From: Catalinimonas alkaloidigena | GTDB lineage: Bacteria; Bacteroidota; Bacteroidia; Cytophagales; Cyclobacteriaceae | Reading direction: 5' to 3' | NCBI RefSeq assembly: GCF_029504655.1 | Contig: NZ_JAQFIL010000001.1 | Span: forward strand, 2,857,001 to 2,921,000 | Length of the DNA: 64,000 nt | Part shown: one piece after another, positions 56,012 to 64,000 of the stretch | How the letters are laid out: every line of letters starts with the position of its first letter | Numbering within the stretch: position 1 is the first letter of the stretch | The notes under the pieces: generated by a model | The model's input: only the letters and a program-made list of their open reading frames with translations | Told to the model about the DNA's origin: nothing | Database searches by the model: none | Program-made: the position numbers and the translations under genes

Positions 56012-57724
56012 TTAAAAACTGTATGTGATACCACCCATAACCATTATACCTCTTGAAGGATAGTTTAAATATCTTTCATAGTTTTGGGCAAATATATTTT
56101 TTAATTGTAAGAAAGTAGAAAATCTAGGGGAAAATAAATAATCTGCTTTGAAGCTCATGTCAGCGATGGTACCCAGATCTTTTTCAGTGCCAGATGCGAG
56201 ATTAAGACCTCTAAGCCCTCCTAAGACCATCAATTCAGCATTTATTAATAATTTATCATAAATGTTATATGAGCTTAGTAAACTCAATTTTACATCCGGG
56301 CGATGCCAGGGGTTTTCCAACTTGCCCATACTATAGGCAAAATAGTCTCCTCTGATGGTGGTCCGAAAACGATCCTGGCTATTAATATTTAATTCAGCAA
56401 AAGCATTGAAAATAAAAACATCGCCGGTATCGTAGAGTATATCAAATTTTGTTGAATCTGAGGCACTGTTAACAAAAAAATACAAGTTTTTGTAATTATT
56501 TGCTGAAAATCCAGCATTAAAGCCCAGCAAACTACTTGCTCTGCCTGCTACCCCTCCTCCGAAACTAAAGTTTCTATTGGTATTTGCAAGAGGAACATCC
56601 GGTCTCATCCATGGATTTTCGTTGGTAAAATCAAGTAAAGATTTTCTTTCTATATCTCCTGAAAGAGAGGCATATAGCTTAAGTGAATTAGTTAGATGTA
56701 GTTGAGCTTCAGCATAAGGATACACATGGAGTTTTTCAGCATTAACAATTGTATCATTTTCATAAACAAAATTTACCCCCGCCTTGACTTCCAGTCCTTC
56801 CTGTGGCTCAGTACTTGTGCTGTACTTAAAATATGGCTTAAACCTGAATAGATTTCTACTTATGCTCGTGGGTTCATTCGGAAAAATATCAGCAATATCC
56901 TGACGATTCATTGCCCAGATATCCGTCTGAAGCACGAAAGTTAATGGTTCCGCGATGTCCAGACTGGTCAATAAATTGATCCCAAACTGGTTTTCAGTTG
57001 CTTCATATGCATCACTCAAACGCTTATAATTAAGCTTTAAACGATAATCAAAAGCGGCATCTACTTCACTTCTTTCTACTCCACCTGATAATGAAATTGT
57101 ATTAAAAATCTGCTTTATTGAATCTCGGCTAAGCTCTAAGCCAGGCGTATATCCATAAAAGTGATAGCGCTCCCGCTGGTAAGATGCTTCACCAAATAAA
57201 GTATGCCCACCTGCAAAATATTTCCCATGCAAGGACAATTTGGTATCACTATTACCTGAGTTACCACCATCTACCGGCCCTTGTCGTGAAGACAAATGCT
57301 TAAAATGTACTCCGTAGCTATAGTCTTCACTTCTGGCACTATTTGCATACACTTCCAAATAAGGACTGAGGTAATTGCCAAAACCGGCTTTTATATAATT
57401 AGAATATAGTTTTGGCAAAGGGGGTTCTTTAACTTTTAACACCCGGATTGAGGGACTCAAGGGCTGAAGTTTAGGCAAAACTTCTACAAACTGATAATTG
57501 ATGTCAATTGTTGATTCCTGAACAGGCAATGGAGGGACACGCTCAAATTTTCGGCTCGCTGAGGGAAGTTCTATTTCCCTGCTTTTTTCAATGACAACTT
57601 CTGCTTCTTCAATTTCACCTTCTTCCTCCCAGTTCGGATTCTGTTGGGCAAATCCTTTAAATGAATGACTTAAGCTTACTACCAAAAAAATTAATAAAGA
57701 GAAGTTTTTTATCATTGAGTTCAT
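56012..57724 (-). CDS. Outer-membrane beta-barrel protein (TonB-dependent receptor-like)
   Basis: The 570-residue protein has a signal peptide (cleavage near FKGFAQ), a short acidic/Pro-rich region, then repeated amphipathic beta strands and a terminal Phe (GITYSF) typical of outer-membrane barrels. No clear plug domain is seen, so a full TonB-dependent receptor is doubtful. It is 127 bp upstream of the SPOR gene on the same strand and may be its outer-membrane partner. Confidence 0.8.
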   Translation of the reverse strand: MNSMIKNFSLLIFLVVSLSHSFKGFAQQNPNWEEEGEIEEAEVVIEKSREIELPSASRKFERVPPLPVQESTIDINYQFVEVLPKLQPLSPSIRVLKVKEPPLPKLYSNYIKAGFGNYLSPYLEVYANSARSEDYSYGVHFKHLSSRQGPVDGGNSGNSDTKLSLHGKYFAGGHTLFGEASYQRERYHFYGYTPGLELSRDSIKQIFNTISLSGGVERSEVDAAFDYRLKLNYKRLSDAYEATENQFGINLLTSLDIAEPLTFVLQTDIWAMNRQDIADIFPNEPTSISRNLFRFKPYFKYSTSTEPQEGLEVKAGVNFVYENDTIVNAEKLHVYPYAEAQLHLTNSLKLYASLSGDIERKSLLDFTNENPWMRPDVPLANTNRNFSFGGGVAGRASSLLGFNAGFSANNYKNLYFFVNSASDSTKFDILYDTGDVFIFNAFAELNINSQDRFRTTIRGDYFAYSMGKLENPWHRPDVKLSLLSSYNIYDKLLINAELMVLGGLRGLNLASGTEKDLGTIADMSFKADYLFSPRFSTFLQLKNIFAQNYERYLNYPSRGIMVMGGITYSF

Positions 57725-57860
57725 AATGTGTGGTATTCCGCATAACTAACGGTCATAGTTACTAAAACGTATGCAGAGAGACAAGAAGCAACAAAACAAA
57801 AAAGGTATCCCATAATCCGTGAATTAGTAGACATACCTTCTAAAAAATTATATATGGTTA

Positions 57861-58235
57861 TTAAAGATCCTCTTCTCGTTCTAGCATGAGAATGGAGGCC
57901 TGAGGAACGATATAATACTTTTCGTCACCATACATCACTTCAAATGCCCCTTTTTGCAGGAAAATTGCCATATCGCCTTCTTTTGCCTGTAATGGAATAT
58001 ATTTAATTGACTCTTCACGTTCTTTCCAGGGTTCATCTTCTTCTGCGGGTAAGGGAATGGGATAACCTGGTCCGGTCTTCATCACATAGCCATACTGTAC
58101 TTTTTCCTGTTCATGTACTCCCGGAGGTAGATAGAGTCCGCTTTTGGTTTTTTCGGAGGCTTTCTTAGGCTTTATTAATATTCTATCCCCTACTATTATT
58201 AGTTTTTTCAATTTATTATCCGTAGTCAACTCCAT
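57861..58235 (-). CDS. GroES-like co-chaperone
   Basis: The 124-residue protein has the Cpn10 fold signs: IVGDRILIKPKKASEKTKSG with the mobile-loop region SGLYLPPGVHEQEK, and AIFLQKGAFEVMYGDEKYYIV. An insert between the halves (PLPAEEDEPWKEREES) is not in standard GroES. No groEL gene is beside it, so it is probably a secondary or specialised family member. Confidence 0.85.
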   Translation of the reverse strand: MELTTDNKLKKLIIVGDRILIKPKKASEKTKSGLYLPPGVHEQEKVQYGYVMKTGPGYPIPLPAEEDEPWKEREESIKYIPLQAKEGDMAIFLQKGAFEVMYGDEKYYIVPQASILMLEREEDL

Positions 58236-58308
58236 TGTAAGTGTTATTAAGCTTATGAAAGATTTCTCAATATCTATGCCTTCAGTGTTTTCACTGCCAA
58301 TATGACAT

Positions 58309-58344
58309 AAAAAAAGCGAAGAACATTTGCTCCTCGCTTTTTAC
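58309..58344. terminator. Terminator after the baeRF-like gene
   Basis: An imperfect stem (AAAAAGCGA.GA.C / matching half ending TCGCTTTTT) with T-runs on both strands lies 20 bp after the stop of the gene at 58365. Confidence 0.75.
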
Positions 58345-58364
58345 TGATATAACCCTCAACATAA

Positions 58365-59534
58365 TTACCAACGAAAAACCGCTGCCATTTCAGCATTATC
58401 CACGTTTTCAGGCAACATTTCTTTTTCAACAAAGTAAGCATGTCCACCATTAAGTACAGTTTCTACTGCTGATTTGCTGACTAAATCCAAAACATTTGAA
58501 TCATTATCCTGACGTAGTTTTACAGAATTATCTTCATTATTGATAAATCCCCACTTATGTGTTCCTTTGAGGATAAATAGGGTATCAATTCTTCCATCAA
58601 CTGCTGCGGGTGCAATATCATCAATCTGATATGATGTTTTTCCGGTTCCTGCCAACTGTTGATACTTTTGTTTAAGCTCATTTTTCAATGCTTCATGCTT
58701 AGGATTAATTACGCTTAAACTTTCCTTATGAATTTTATCAGGTTTGGCCTTATCGTAATTCCCAGTCAAGCCCTTTTCGGTAAACTTAAGCTTCTTACTT
58801 GCGCTTTTAAAAATAGGGTGTAAATAATCTACACTGGCAAGTACAACAGCTATGCTTTTGTCCTCAATTACCTGCTCCAGAGAATCTTCCAGATGACGGA
58901 AATATTCTTTGACGTATGCCTCGTTGAATTCTCCATCACCACCGTGACCATGATAAATAGGTTCTTTACCACCACCCAGCATTGATCCGGAATGTTGTTG
59001 TAAATTTTTCTCAAAATCATAGTAACTCAACGCATTCTCAGCGCCCTGAGGCAGACTTTCAGGTAAGTTAACCTCATAAATTTCATTTAGTGAAGCTTCA
59101 AACAGCCTTACTTTTCCTAAGCTGGCCGCCAATACATAATACTGCTCTTCCTCCTGATAAGCAGGGATCAACTGCTCTAAATGAAAAGAGTTGCTTAACA
59201 GACTAAATTCTTCTACTGAGTAGGGCAACCGGAAGTATTCAAAAAAATCTTCCGCTAGAAAAATTGCCAATCCATGTGATTGGTGGTGCCAAAACTCTGT
59301 ATCATCAATCAATTTGTTCAATGGGGATAAATACTGAATAGCTTCATCCTCGGGTATATCTTTATTGTTTTTTAGCTGGTTCTTTATGTCTTGCACATGA
59401 TTTTTGAGAAGCTTGGCATCTTGCAATTCATTAACTTCTTTTCCCTTTTTATGCGTGGGAATATATATACTAATACAGTTAGTCTTTTGAAAATCAGATA
59501 ATTGTTGAAGTGTTTCTTTACTAACAGTTTCCAT
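58365..59534 (-). CDS. baeRF-type (archaeal-eukaryotic release-factor-like) protein
   Basis: The 389-residue cytosolic protein begins with FQKTNCISIYIPTHKKGKE and LKNHVQDIK, matching the bacterial relatives of archaeo-eukaryotic release factor 1 (baeRF, of the baeRF3/baeRF7 type). The middle holds a Gly/His stretch (YHGHGGDGEF), and the end an Ile-Asp-Thr-Leu-Phe type core. Some baeRF families are proposed to act in stress-related ribosome rescue; the role here is not shown. Confidence 0.75.
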   Translation of the reverse strand: METVSKETLQQLSDFQKTNCISIYIPTHKKGKEVNELQDAKLLKNHVQDIKNQLKNNKDIPEDEAIQYLSPLNKLIDDTEFWHHQSHGLAIFLAEDFFEYFRLPYSVEEFSLLSNSFHLEQLIPAYQEEEQYYVLAASLGKVRLFEASLNEIYEVNLPESLPQGAENALSYYDFEKNLQQHSGSMLGGGKEPIYHGHGGDGEFNEAYVKEYFRHLEDSLEQVIEDKSIAVVLASVDYLHPIFKSASKKLKFTEKGLTGNYDKAKPDKIHKESLSVINPKHEALKNELKQKYQQLAGTGKTSYQIDDIAPAAVDGRIDTLFILKGTHKWGFINNEDNSVKLRQDNDSNVLDLVSKSAVETVLNGGHAYFVEKEMLPENVDNAEMAAVFRW

Positions 59535-59807
59535 ATCAAAAAATTTATTTATCTCTTAAAAATATCTACCTTATTAACTTTTTGTAGTATCCATATGTTT
59601 GAATGAATCTGATAATTAACAGAAATGAATGAGCTTATTTATAAAAGTCAATCAAAATGTGGATGTACTTTTAAAAATAAAGCTTTGAGAAACGCTGGCA
59701 ATTATATTTGTATTGCATTGAAAAGCCTCAACTGATCACTAATAAAAGTTAATAAGGACAGTAGTATGATTGGATAAGGGTACAAAGCGTATTATTTTGC
59801 GCCACCC

Positions 59808-60902
59808 ATGGAAACATTTTTGATTTTTTTGCACCTTGTTCTGATCTACACAGTTTTTGCGGTCTACGCTGAACGTAAAATATCCGCTTTTATACAGGAC
59901 AGATACGGTCCTATGGAAGTAGGGTATCATGGCTTATTACAGACTGTTGCTGACTTATTGAAGCTTCTTCAAAAGGAAGATATTAAACCTAAGTCGGCTG
60001 ACAAAAAGCTGTTTAAAATTGCACCAGCGCTTATCTTCGTCGCTATTTTTTCTGGATTTGCAGTTGTTCCCCTTACTCCTAGTCTGAGCGGGTCTATGGC
60101 TGATGTAGGTGTATTTTATCTGCTGGCCATTGTCTCATTAGATGTCATTGGTATCCTTATGGCAGGATGGGGTTCAAATAGTAAATTTTCACTCTTTGGA
60201 GCTATCCGTTCGGTCGCTCAAATTATTTCTTATGAAATCCCCCTGGGCCTTAGTGTTTTATGTGTTGTGATGATTTCTCAATCATTGAGTTTACAGGAAA
60301 TTTCTTATCAACAGGGCATCTGGTGGAGTACCATCAGTGATCAGTCAAATTACTTATTTGGCATTCGTGCCTGGGATATACAGATTACAGAGATCGGAGG
60401 TATCCTCACCTGGAACATCTTCAGAGTTCCTATTCTTTTCTTTGCATTTATCATCTTTCTTATTGCTTCTTTGGCTGAAGCGAATCGCGCTCCTTTTGAT
60501 TTACCTGAATCTGAATCTGAGCTAGTGGGAGGTTACCATACTGAATATTCCGGTTTCAGATGGGCACTCATTATGCTCTCTGAATATGGTATGATGTTAC
60601 TGGTCAGTTTTTTAGCGGCCATTCTATTTCTAGGTAGCTGGAACACCCCTTTCCCAAACATAGGAAGCCTGAAACTAGCAGCGTGGACAAGTGGTGTACC
60701 GGGCACGTGGTTAGCAAATGTATGGGGAGCATTCTGGTTAATTTCAAAAGCAATACTATTGGTATTATTTCAGATGTGGGTGCGCTGGACCTATCCCAGG
60801 TTAAGAGTAGATCAGCTGATGATACTCTGCTGGAAATACCTTGTTCCAGCAACGCTACTCCTGGTCTTGCTTTGCGGGGTATGGCGTCTGATGATGATAT
60901 AA
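59808..60902 (+). CDS. nuoH: NADH-quinone oxidoreductase subunit H (NuoH)
   Basis: This 364-residue membrane subunit of complex I has the family motifs YAERKISAFIQDRYGP, LLQTVADLLKLLQKEDIKP and the acidic-loop segment FDLPESESELVGGYHTEYSG. About eight membrane segments are visible. The N-terminus is roughly a dozen residues shorter than E. coli NuoH, with no upstream start before a stop codon. No other nuo gene is present within the window; the next gene, 10 bp away, is an EamA transporter. Confidence 0.93.
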   Translation: METFLIFLHLVLIYTVFAVYAERKISAFIQDRYGPMEVGYHGLLQTVADLLKLLQKEDIKPKSADKKLFKIAPALIFVAIFSGFAVVPLTPSLSGSMADVGVFYLLAIVSLDVIGILMAGWGSNSKFSLFGAIRSVAQIISYEIPLGLSVLCVVMISQSLSLQEISYQQGIWWSTISDQSNYLFGIRAWDIQITEIGGILTWNIFRVPILFFAFIIFLIASLAEANRAPFDLPESESELVGGYHTEYSGFRWALIMLSEYGMMLLVSFLAAILFLGSWNTPFPNIGSLKLAAWTSGVPGTWLANVWGAFWLISKAILLVLFQMWVRWTYPRLRVDQLMILCWKYLVPATLLLVLLCGVWRLMMI

Positions 60903-60912
60903 GATAAAGTGG

Positions 60913-61749
60913 ATGAAAATCAATCCCTATATTGAGGTCATACTAGCAGTATGTATCATGGGCTCATCAGGTTTGTTTATCAAAATCCTGAATCTCCCTC
61001 CTGTCAGCTTGTCTTTTTTTAGAATGGCGATACCTGCGACGCTACTCTTTATTTATTTTTCTTTTCAGGGAAAGAACCTGTTCAGAGGTTCGTTCAGGCT
61101 TATGTTGGTTGGCTCTGTAATGAATGCCGCACGTATCTTCTTATTTATCACCAGTTATACCTATACCAATATCTCCAATGCAGTCATCATACTCTATACC
61201 TGGCCTGTTTTTGCAACCATATTTAGCATGATTTTTTTAAAAGAAAAAGTTGCCATTCGCAACCAAATTTTACTATTGCTCCCTATTACTGGTATAGTGC
61301 TGATGTTCATTAACCAAACTTTTTCAACTAAGAATGACGATTTTATTGGGATGTGTGCCATGCTGTTATCAGCTATTATTTACGCAATGACAATCATCAT
61401 ATTCAAAAAAGAATCCCATAAGTACAGTGGATATGAAACCGTTTTTTTTCAGAACCTCGCCGGGGGATTTATATTTCTACCCTTTTTTTTACAGACTGAC
61501 TTTAGCTTCAATTTAAATCAATTAATACTGATTCCTTTGTTTGGAATTATTATCGGCATTGGTGCATTTGGTCTTTTCTTCTCCGCCCTAAAAAAAATCA
61601 AAGCTTCAACGGTATCATTTCTCACCTATCTGGAAGTAATTATCGCTACAATGTACGGCGTATTAATTTTTGACGAAAAGCTGAGCTGGAATATCATAGC
61701 GGGTGGATGTCTCATCATTATATCCACCATATTAATCAAGAAAAATTAA
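60913..61749 (+). CDS. EamA/DMT-family transporter
   Basis: The 278-residue protein has ten hydrophobic segments arranged as two EamA repeats. It starts in MGSSGLFIKIL and has IYTWPVFATIFSMIFLKEK at the end of the first repeat, and the matching KASTVSFLTYLEVIIATMYG in the second. Such proteins export or import small metabolites. It follows nuoH by 10 bp and may share its transcript. Confidence 0.9.
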   Translation: MKINPYIEVILAVCIMGSSGLFIKILNLPPVSLSFFRMAIPATLLFIYFSFQGKNLFRGSFRLMLVGSVMNAARIFLFITSYTYTNISNAVIILYTWPVFATIFSMIFLKEKVAIRNQILLLLPITGIVLMFINQTFSTKNDDFIGMCAMLLSAIIYAMTIIIFKKESHKYSGYETVFFQNLAGGFIFLPFFLQTDFSFNLNQLILIPLFGIIIGIGAFGLFFSALKKIKASTVSFLTYLEVIIATMYGVLIFDEKLSWNIIAGGCLIIISTILIKKN

Positions 61750-61764
61750 CCGATATACAGTGGG

Positions 61765-63096
61765 CTAATGTACCTCATAAACTGTTTCCGCCTCTTCCAC
61801 TTCCATAAGTCCGTCTTCATTGAGCTTCGTTAATTTTACTGGCTTCAGTTCATTGATCAGCAGAGGGTCATATTTGGCGGTCACTCGTACGTAATTTTCG
61901 GTAAAGCCATGCATTTGGCCATTTTGTACATCATCCTCAAACAGTACTACACCACTTCTGCCCACATTTTCCTCATAAAATTTTCTTTTCTTTTTCTCTG
62001 AAAGTATCCTGAGCATTTTTGATCTTTTGCTACGTTCTTTTTTAGGTACCACGCCATCCATTTCAACTGCTGGGGTATTAGCTCTTTCAGAATAAGTAAA
62101 AACATGCAGATAAGAGATGGGCAATTCGTTGAGAAACTGATAGGTTTCCAGAAAGTCTTCTTCAGATTCACCCGGAAAGCCCACAATTACATCAACCCCT
62201 ATGCAAGCCTGTGGCATAAGTTGTTTGATTTTCTGCACACGGTCTACGTATAGCTCACGTAGATAACGACGACGCATCAACCGTAAGGTCTTGTTTGAGC
62301 CAGACTGTAAAGGGATATGAAAGTGAGGAACAAATCTTTGAGATTGCGCAACAAATGCAATAATTTCATTGCTCAATAAATTCGGTTCAATAGATGATAT
62401 CCTGATTCTGTCAATTCCGGCTACTTCATCCAAGGCTTTTACAAGATCTATAAAACGTTCTTCTCTTTTACCGTTTACAATACCAAAATCACCTATGTTG
62501 ACTCCTGTTAAAACCACTTCCTTCACATCCGTCTGAGCAATTTCATGAGCTGTATCCACTATATTGTCAATCTTATCACTACGGCTTTTTCCTCTTGCCA
62601 GTGGGATAGTGCAGAAAGTACAATGGTAATTACAGCCGTCCTGCACTTTTAAAAATGTACGCGTACGATCGTGTATTGAGAACGCATGCTGATAGGTATT
62701 CGCTTCACCTACATCTGAGGCAAGTACTTGTACTGTTTCGCTACGTTTAAAACCATCCAACAGATCCAGTAACCTGAATTTTTCAGCCGCACCCAAAACC
62801 GCATCTACACCAGGTATTTCAGCAATCTCTTTAGGTTTAAGTTGAGCATAACATCCCAAAATACAAATGTAAGCATCCGGAGAAATGCTCCTTGCTTCTC
62901 GTACTACCTTCCTGCACTTTTTATCTGCATTGTCGGTTACAGAACAGGTATTGATAATATATATATCTGCTTTTTCATGAAAATCCACCTTTTGATACCC
63001 ACGTTTTTCAAACATACGACCGATGGTAGAAGTCTCTGAAAAATTAAGTTTACATCCTAATGTGTAAAATGCTACTGAACGTCCACTATTCTTCAT
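61765..63096 (-). CDS. mtaB: tRNA t6A37 methylthiotransferase MtaB
   Basis: The 443-residue radical-SAM enzyme adds a methylthio group to N6-threonylcarbamoyladenosine-37 of tRNA. It has the UPF0004 domain with C15, C51 and C82, and the radical SAM cluster C155-x3-C159-x2-C162 (DGCNYHCTFCTIP). The C-terminal part resembles a TRAM-like domain. It is a single gene converging on the EamA gene. Confidence 0.93.
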   Translation of the reverse strand: MKNSGRSVAFYTLGCKLNFSETSTIGRMFEKRGYQKVDFHEKADIYIINTCSVTDNADKKCRKVVREARSISPDAYICILGCYAQLKPKEIAEIPGVDAVLGAAEKFRLLDLLDGFKRSETVQVLASDVGEANTYQHAFSIHDRTRTFLKVQDGCNYHCTFCTIPLARGKSRSDKIDNIVDTAHEIAQTDVKEVVLTGVNIGDFGIVNGKREERFIDLVKALDEVAGIDRIRISSIEPNLLSNEIIAFVAQSQRFVPHFHIPLQSGSNKTLRLMRRRYLRELYVDRVQKIKQLMPQACIGVDVIVGFPGESEEDFLETYQFLNELPISYLHVFTYSERANTPAVEMDGVVPKKERSKRSKMLRILSEKKKRKFYEENVGRSGVVLFEDDVQNGQMHGFTENYVRVTAKYDPLLINELKPVKLTKLNEDGLMEVEEAETVYEVH

Positions 63097-63198
63097 GCGG
63101 CAAATTTAGTCAAATTGAAGAAAGCTTAAAAACTCTTCTACTGAATCTAAAGTTTCCACTCATTTATTTGTATTTCATGCTCAATCAGAACACTTCCT

Positions 63199-63294
63199 TT
63201 ACACCAGGGTGATTGCTAACATAATTATGTTGACGAGTAAAGCAAAGAAAAGTGCTATGCTAGCTTTTACTTTAAGGTACATTGACGTTTTCAT
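63199..63294 (-). CDS. Possible 31-residue hydrophobic small protein
   Basis: A short frame from ATG 63294 encodes a basic start (MKTSMYLKVKAS) and one membrane-spanning stretch ending in LAITLV. Length and shape fit a small membrane peptide, but no homologue is known to me. It may be chance in an AT-rich region. Confidence 0.3.
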   Translation of the reverse strand: MKTSMYLKVKASIALFFALLVNIIMLAITLV

Positions 63295-63391
63295 ACTGAT
63301 CAAATTTAATTTCCTATTGGACATCTCATTTGACAGATGGTTTAAGACTAAGCAGAAATTTATTAATCACGATTGAAAGGTGTTTATAAAT

Positions 63392-63427
63392 TTACGTACG
63401 TAATTTTTTTTCTTGTTACGTAATTTT
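63392..63427. promoter_or_regulatory. Candidate operator: paired TACGTAA palindromes upstream of glnA
   Basis: TTACGTACGTAA (63392-63403) and TTACGTAA (63416-63423) are both perfect palindromes. The shared TACGTAATTTT is repeated at an interval of 20 bp (63397 and 63417), about two helical turns. This is the kind of spacing seen for dimeric regulators. The assignment to glnA control is inference. Confidence 0.35.
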
Positions 63428-63639
63428 ATTTTATTTTAAAAAATTACTAAATAGCAAAATATTATTCTGTTACATGAATTTATATTATCTGTTGTGCGAA
63501 ATAATATTTTGTATAAATTCTCAAATAAACAGATTGTATTTTAATGAAAAACATAATATTTCTTTAGTTTTATTAAAACATACCAAAAAATATTATATTC
63601 GCAACTAATATTATCAATCTACTGTAAATTTAATTAACA

Positions 63640-64000
63640 ATGACAAAATCAAAGCTTGAGTACATTTGGTTAGATGGATATCAGCCAACACAAGAACTGA
63701 GAAGTAAATCTAAAATCGTTGATGAATTTGACGGCAAACTGGAAAGTTGTCCCATGTGGTCTTTTGATGGTAGCTCTACTCAGCAGGCCGAGGGAGGTTC
63801 TTCAGATTGTATACTTAAGCCAGTCGCTATATATCCTGATCCTGACAGAAACAACGGATGGTTGGTAATGACAGAGGTCATGAATCCGGATGGTACTCCT
63901 CACCCTTCAAATGGAAGAGCCAAGATAGATGATGATGATAACGATTTCTGGTTCGGCTTTGAGCAAGAATATTTCATTATGGATACTGAAACTGACCTTC
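63640..64000 (+). CDS. glnA: Glutamine synthetase (beta-grasp type, GSII-like), 5' part
   Basis: The frame is open to the right edge; only the first 120 residues are seen. It starts MTKSKLEYIWLDGYQPTQ. LDGYQP, CPMWSFDGSST and GFEQEYFI match the beta-grasp and catalytic start of the shorter, GSII-like glutamine synthetases common in Bacteroidota. The enzyme makes glutamine from glutamate, ammonia and ATP. The start ATG at 63640 follows an AT-rich leader. Confidence 0.92.
   Translation, partial: MTKSKLEYIWLDGYQPTQELRSKSKIVDEFDGKLESCPMWSFDGSSTQQAEGGSSDCILKPVAIYPDPDRNNGWLVMTEVMNPDGTPHPSNGRAKIDDDDNDFWFGFEQEYFIMDTETDL

Larger units (their letters stand above)
63097..63639. other. 543-bp region upstream of glnA with AT-rich repeats
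   Basis: Except for the possible small frame at 63199-63294 no gene is seen. A 12-bp palindrome TTACGTACGTAA lies at 63392-63403, and TTACGTAA at 63416-63423; TACGTAATTTT is repeated with a 20-bp pitch. Five copies of AATATTAT or its complement lie at 63458, 63501, 63553, 63589 and 63607. These could be regulatory sites for glnA or for the mtaB-side gene. Confidence 0.55.

Noticed and set aside
1..64000. tRNA, rRNA, riboswitch or CRISPR features
   Set aside because: Reading the gaps showed no cloverleaf-like or ribosomal sequence and no regularly spaced repeats; a covariance-model scan could still reveal small RNAs that cannot be seen by eye.

Overview
The window reads as chromosomal DNA of a member of the Bacteroidota, most likely a Cytophagales-type marine or environmental bacterium. 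This is inferred from gene content, not from any search. The supporting content is the long (about 665-residue) IspG, a beta-grasp (GSII-type) glutamine synthetase, DUF2851 and SiaC/DUF1987 proteins, a CheB-CheR-PAS-histidine kinase fusion, TonB/ExbB/ExbD with a SPOR protein, and many secreted or lipoprotein carbohydrate enzymes. Base composition is AT-rich and most genes lack a clear Shine-Dalgarno sequence. No rRNA, tRNA or CRISPR array was seen.

Layout. 1-1.7 kb: the 3' part of an IS3-type transposase gene and a complete 1010-bp IS5-family element. 1.8-10.3 kb: Xaa-Pro aminopeptidase, an alkaline-phosphatase-superfamily enzyme, a nitrilase-type amidohydrolase, a Vat-like acetyltransferase, an apiosidase-like lipoprotein, a TPR protein and a GH18 lipoprotein. 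10.5-15.5 kb: a stand-alone CheB, a 1200-residue CheB-CheR-PAS-kinase fusion and a single-domain receiver. 15.7-30.4 kb: a secreted carbohydrate and organic-matter region with DUF1080, DUF4136-like, a PVC-type cytochrome c protein, a clan-A glycosidase, PhyH dioxygenase, a DUF1549/DUF1553 cytochrome lipoprotein with its DUF1501 Tat partner, a GH5-like enzyme, a polysaccharide deacetylase and rhamnose mutarotase.

30.7-35.5 kb: a divergent ECF sigma factor and a tight four-gene set (C39-like protease, RLAN/RimK ATP-grasp ligase, GCS2-type ligase, N-formylglutamate amidohydrolase). It looks like an uncharacterised gamma-glutamyl or small-peptide metabolite pathway and is the best candidate here for an undescribed system. 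36.6-39.4 kb: an ftsH gene split by a 917-bp IS982-family element with a 7-bp target duplication; removing the insert restores the frame exactly. The same gene appears to carry an in-frame TAG near its original start.

39.5-46.3 kb: housekeeping genes on the minus strand, including prfB with the classic programmed +1 frameshift, ilvE and ispG. 46.4-49.8 kb: MlaE-MlaF, SiaC and two membrane proteins in one overlapping operon. 49.7-59.5 kb (minus strand): a polytopic membrane protein, DUF2851, a NarL-type regulator, TonB-ExbD-ExbB-SPOR and an outer-membrane barrel, a GroES-like protein and a baeRF-type protein. 59.8-64 kb: an isolated nuoH followed by an EamA transporter, mtaB, and the start of glnA, which runs off the window behind an AT-rich leader containing palindromes.
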